Below are positions 61,725 to 64,000 of a stretch of 64,000 bases of DNA, piece by piece. The stretch spans positions 18,459 to 82,458 of the forward strand of contig CAMDLR010000007.1 in assembly GCA_945901845.1 (NCBI GenBank), read 5' to 3'. Source of the DNA: Sediminibacterium ginsengisoli. GTDB taxonomy: Bacteria > Bacteroidota > Bacteroidia > Chitinophagales > Chitinophagaceae. The notes beneath the pieces are model-generated. The model was not told the DNA's origin. It searched no databases and saw only the letters and a program-made list of their open reading frames with translations. Position 1 is the stretch's first letter. The number at the start of each line of letters is the position of its first letter. The translations under genes were made by a program, and so were the position numbers.

Positions 61725-64000
61725 ATGAGCAGTAGAAGCCCCCTCCTCTACTTATTTGTATGCTTGTTATTGATAAGCAAAGCAGCAAGTGCCCAAACCG
61801 ATACCACCTTTTGGTTTGCGGCCCCAGACCTCCAACAGGCCCATGGAGATAGGCCCATTTTTTTAAGAATTTCAACACAAAATACAGAGTCAGTTGTTAC
61901 AATTTCTCAACCCGCTAACGCAAGCTTTACACCCATTACTTTAAATGTTGCTGCCAATAGTTCCAATTCAATAGATCTTACGGCTTATATTACACAGCTT
62001 GAAAATGTGTCACCTAATACGGTTACCAACAAAGGTTTGCTAATAAGTGCGACAACCCCTATATCTTGTTACTATGATATTGCCCATGGATTTAACGGAG
62101 ACATTTATGCCCTCAAAGGAAAAAATGCACTCGGCACAAAATTTACACTTCCCTTTCAAATGGGATTTGTTGGCAGAGGGCTTCCATTATACACCACCGA
62201 TTTTATTATTCTTGCCACAGAAAATAATACACAGGTTACCATTACATCCAAATCCAATTTAATGGGTCATGCGGCCAGCGTTCCGTTTACCATCACTTTG
62301 CAAAAAGGAGAAACCTATACCTGCTCTGCTGCAAATAATATTGCAACAGAAAGACCAGGTGGTACCTTAGTAACTTCCAATAAACCCATTTGTATTTCTA
62401 CCAAAGACGATTCGCTTTTTTATACTGGACAAGGATGCGCAGATACTGCTGGTGATCAACTGATACCAGACAATATTGCAGGGCAAGAATTTATTGTGAT
62501 AAAAGGCTATTTTAATAGTTCCGATTTTTATTACGTTTTTGCCATCGAAAATAACACCATTGTAAAATTAAATGGAGCCACGGTTGCTACCCTGCAAGCT
62601 GGTGAATATTACAAAGGCTCACTTAGTGAAAACTCCTGCTTTGTAAATTCAGATAAACCCGTTCATATTTTTCATATTACTGGATTTGGATGTGAGCTTG
62701 GTGGCGCCATTATACCATCTATAAAATGTACCGGATCAAAAAGTATCAGCGTTACTAGGGCTTCAACTACAGGAAGTTTTTATTTAAATGTATTAGCCCC
62801 AAAAAATAGCATCAATGATTTTAAATTAAATGGCAGTAATGCTTCTATTGATGCCAGCCTATTTAGCCCAGTGACAGGTAGTAATGATGAATGGATGTAT
62901 GCGAGACTGAACCTTCCGGCCTCTGTAATTTCTGGTGGACAAAATGCACTTATCGAAAATAGCAAAGGAAAATTTCACGTGGGGGTAATTCAAGGAACTT
63001 CAGGATCTACTGGCAGGTATGGCTATTTTTCTGATTTTAGTAGTAATGTGATTCAGCTCATTGATGCAACTAAAAACACTGAAATATTTACAAACAATCA
63101 ACCCATTTGCTATAATACAACAGCTTCTATTAATGCCGTAACGCAGGATGCTAATACCTATACTTGGACTGGGCCCAATAATTTTTCTAGCACTGGCGCT
63201 AATTTGGTTATTAATAATTTCACCAACCTCAATGATGGTCTATATACTATTACATCTGCGTCAACCGCCTGTGGTGTTGCAACAAAATCAATCGAATTAA
63301 AATCGGAGCGTGTATTTGCAAATTTTACATCTACACAAACCGGTTGTATTCAAGACTCTGTATATTTTAATACCCCTGCAATCAATGATGCTAGATGGAA
63401 TTGGAATTTTAGTGACGGGAAATTGCTTGATACCACAAGTTCAAATATTAAACCCATTAAATATAGTGGCGTTGGAAACTATCCTGTTACTTTAAAAGTA
63501 ACTTCTAAAAATGGTTGCGCTTCTGATGTAGTAACAAAAAATATTGAAATAACACCCAAGCCAATTGCTTCATTTACGGCTACAACAAATACTTGCGTTA
63601 ATATAAATATAAACTTTGCAGAAACCTCTTCTATTACCAATGGAACGCTACAAAAAAGTTACTGGAATTTAGATGACGGCAAAGGAGTTATCAATTCAAA
63701 TAGTTTATCGCAGCAAACAACAACATATGGCAGTTGGGGAAATAAAAACCCATGGCTCATTGCAGAAGCTAGCTCCGGTTGTAAAAGCGACACTTTTAAA
63801 TTAGCGAGTCCCCTACTTATTCATTCAGTTCCTGTTATAAAATTTTCGCTACCCGAAGTATGCTTAAATGATGCAAACGCGGTTTTTACAGATAGTACAG
63901 CATCTGCAGATGGTGCTACTAATTTTTCGTACCAGTGGAATTTTAATGCGGGCAGCCCTGCTATTACACCAGGCCCTACTTATACGCCTGCGCAGTTAAC
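61725..64000 (+). CDS. IgGFc-binding/PKD-domain surface adhesin, N-terminal part (cut by window edge)
   Basis: The ATG at 61725 opens 758 codons with no stop before the right edge. A signal peptide (LLYLFVCLLLISKAASAQ) is followed by an IgGFc-binding-type N-terminal region: TDTTFWFAAPDLQQAHGDRPIFLRIS, CYYDIAHGFNGDIYALKG, FVGRGLPLYTTDFIILATE, and IFHITGFGCELGGAIIPSI. From about residue 450 come immunoglobulin/PKD-like beta domains (YTWTGPNNFSSTGANLVI, GVGNYPVTLKVTSKNGC, TFTDSTASADGA-like). Such proteins end in a T9SS or gliding-type C-terminal domain, which lies outside. Likely a cell-surface adhesin. GH109 is divergent, 116 bp away. Confidence 0.88.
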   Translation, partial: MSSRSPLLYLFVCLLLISKAASAQTDTTFWFAAPDLQQAHGDRPIFLRISTQNTESVVTISQPANASFTPITLNVAANSSNSIDLTAYITQLENVSPNTVTNKGLLISATTPISCYYDIAHGFNGDIYALKGKNALGTKFTLPFQMGFVGRGLPLYTTDFIILATENNTQVTITSKSNLMGHAASVPFTITLQKGETYTCSAANNIATERPGGTLVTSNKPICISTKDDSLFYTGQGCADTAGDQLIPDNIAGQEFIVIKGYFNSSDFYYVFAIENNTIVKLNGATVATLQAGEYYKGSLSENSCFVNSDKPVHIFHITGFGCELGGAIIPSIKCTGSKSISVTRASTTGSFYLNVLAPKNSINDFKLNGSNASIDASLFSPVTGSNDEWMYARLNLPASVISGGQNALIENSKGKFHVGVIQGTSGSTGRYGYFSDFSSNVIQLIDATKNTEIFTNNQPICYNTTASINAVTQDANTYTWTGPNNFSSTGANLVINNFTNLNDGLYTITSASTACGVATKSIELKSERVFANFTSTQTGCIQDSVYFNTPAINDARWNWNFSDGKLLDTTSSNIKPIKYSGVGNYPVTLKVTSKNGCASDVVTKNIEITPKPIASFTATTNTCVNININFAETSSITNGTLQKSYWNLDDGKGVINSNSLSQQTTTYGSWGNKNPWLIAEASSGCKSDTFKLASPLLIHSVPVIKFSLPEVCLNDANAVFTDSTASADGATNFSYQWNFNAGSPAITPGPTYTPAQL

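Noticed and set aside
1..64000. Insertion sequences, prophage, CRISPR or integrative element
   Set aside because: No transposase, integrase, direct-repeat array or flanking target duplication was seen; gene content is core metabolism and translation.

Overview
The window is about 64 kb of AT-rich chromosome from a member of the Bacteroidota, most likely Chitinophagaceae or a close relative. The sequence support is: promoters of the TAnnTTTG (-7) / TTTG (-33) type, a general lack of Shine-Dalgarno sequences, a type III glutamine synthetase, the bamD-rpoZ-DUF4835 gene set, a leftover type IX secretion (T9SS) sorting domain, and an IgGFc-binding/PKD adhesin. The genus call is inference. No phage, insertion sequence, CRISPR array, tRNA or rRNA was seen. 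Most of the window is conserved core genome.

Layout. 1-5.7 kb (minus strand): DUF4835 start, rpoZ, bamD, rpsA, a BaiN/HI0933-type flavoprotein and map. 5.7-20.9 kb (minus strand): one long translation block reading rpsL-rpsG // fusA // rpsJ - rplC-rplD-rplW-rplB-rpsS-rplV-rpsC-rplP-rpmC-rpsQ-rplN-rplX-rplE-rpsN-rpsH-rplF-rplR-rpsE-rpmD-rplO-secY // map. Double slashes mark visible intrinsic terminators. The str genes, rpsJ and fusA carry near-identical TACCTTTG promoters. The usual infA-rpmJ-rpsM-rpsK-rpsD-rpoA-rplQ segment does not follow map here.

21-37.5 kb: a 5'-truncated T9SS cargo remnant, ilvE, a possible HolD-like protein, rdgB, a PA14-containing GH3 glycosidase, aroE, a ComA-type phosphosulfolactate synthase, a TPR protein, two small secreted proteins, yidC, pyrG (with a hairpin/uORF leader), hldD and purL. 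37.5-43.1 kb: glnA type III with a structured-looking upstream region, a small secreted protein, accBC and efp. 43.2-51.3 kb: sucD, a 397-residue miniature alpha-2-macroglobulin-like protein, a FAD oxidoreductase, two small membrane proteins, aspS, a second FAD oxidoreductase and an ElaA-type acetyltransferase.

51.3-64 kb: uvrA, a SAM-I riboswitch with terminator controlling a homoserine dehydrogenase gene, a PAP2 phosphatase and NPP-type phosphodiesterase pair, an M28 peptidase, a NahK-like sugar kinase with a GH109 alpha-N-acetylgalactosaminidase (a likely GalNAc salvage pair), and the first 758 codons of a large secreted adhesin that runs off the right edge.

The less ordinary items are: the mini-alpha-2-macroglobulin lacking the thioester domain, the pyrG leader, the SAM-I switch on homoserine dehydrogenase, the EF-P with a non-canonical modification loop, the 323-nt structured gap between rpsJ and rplC, and the truncated T9SS cargo gene.
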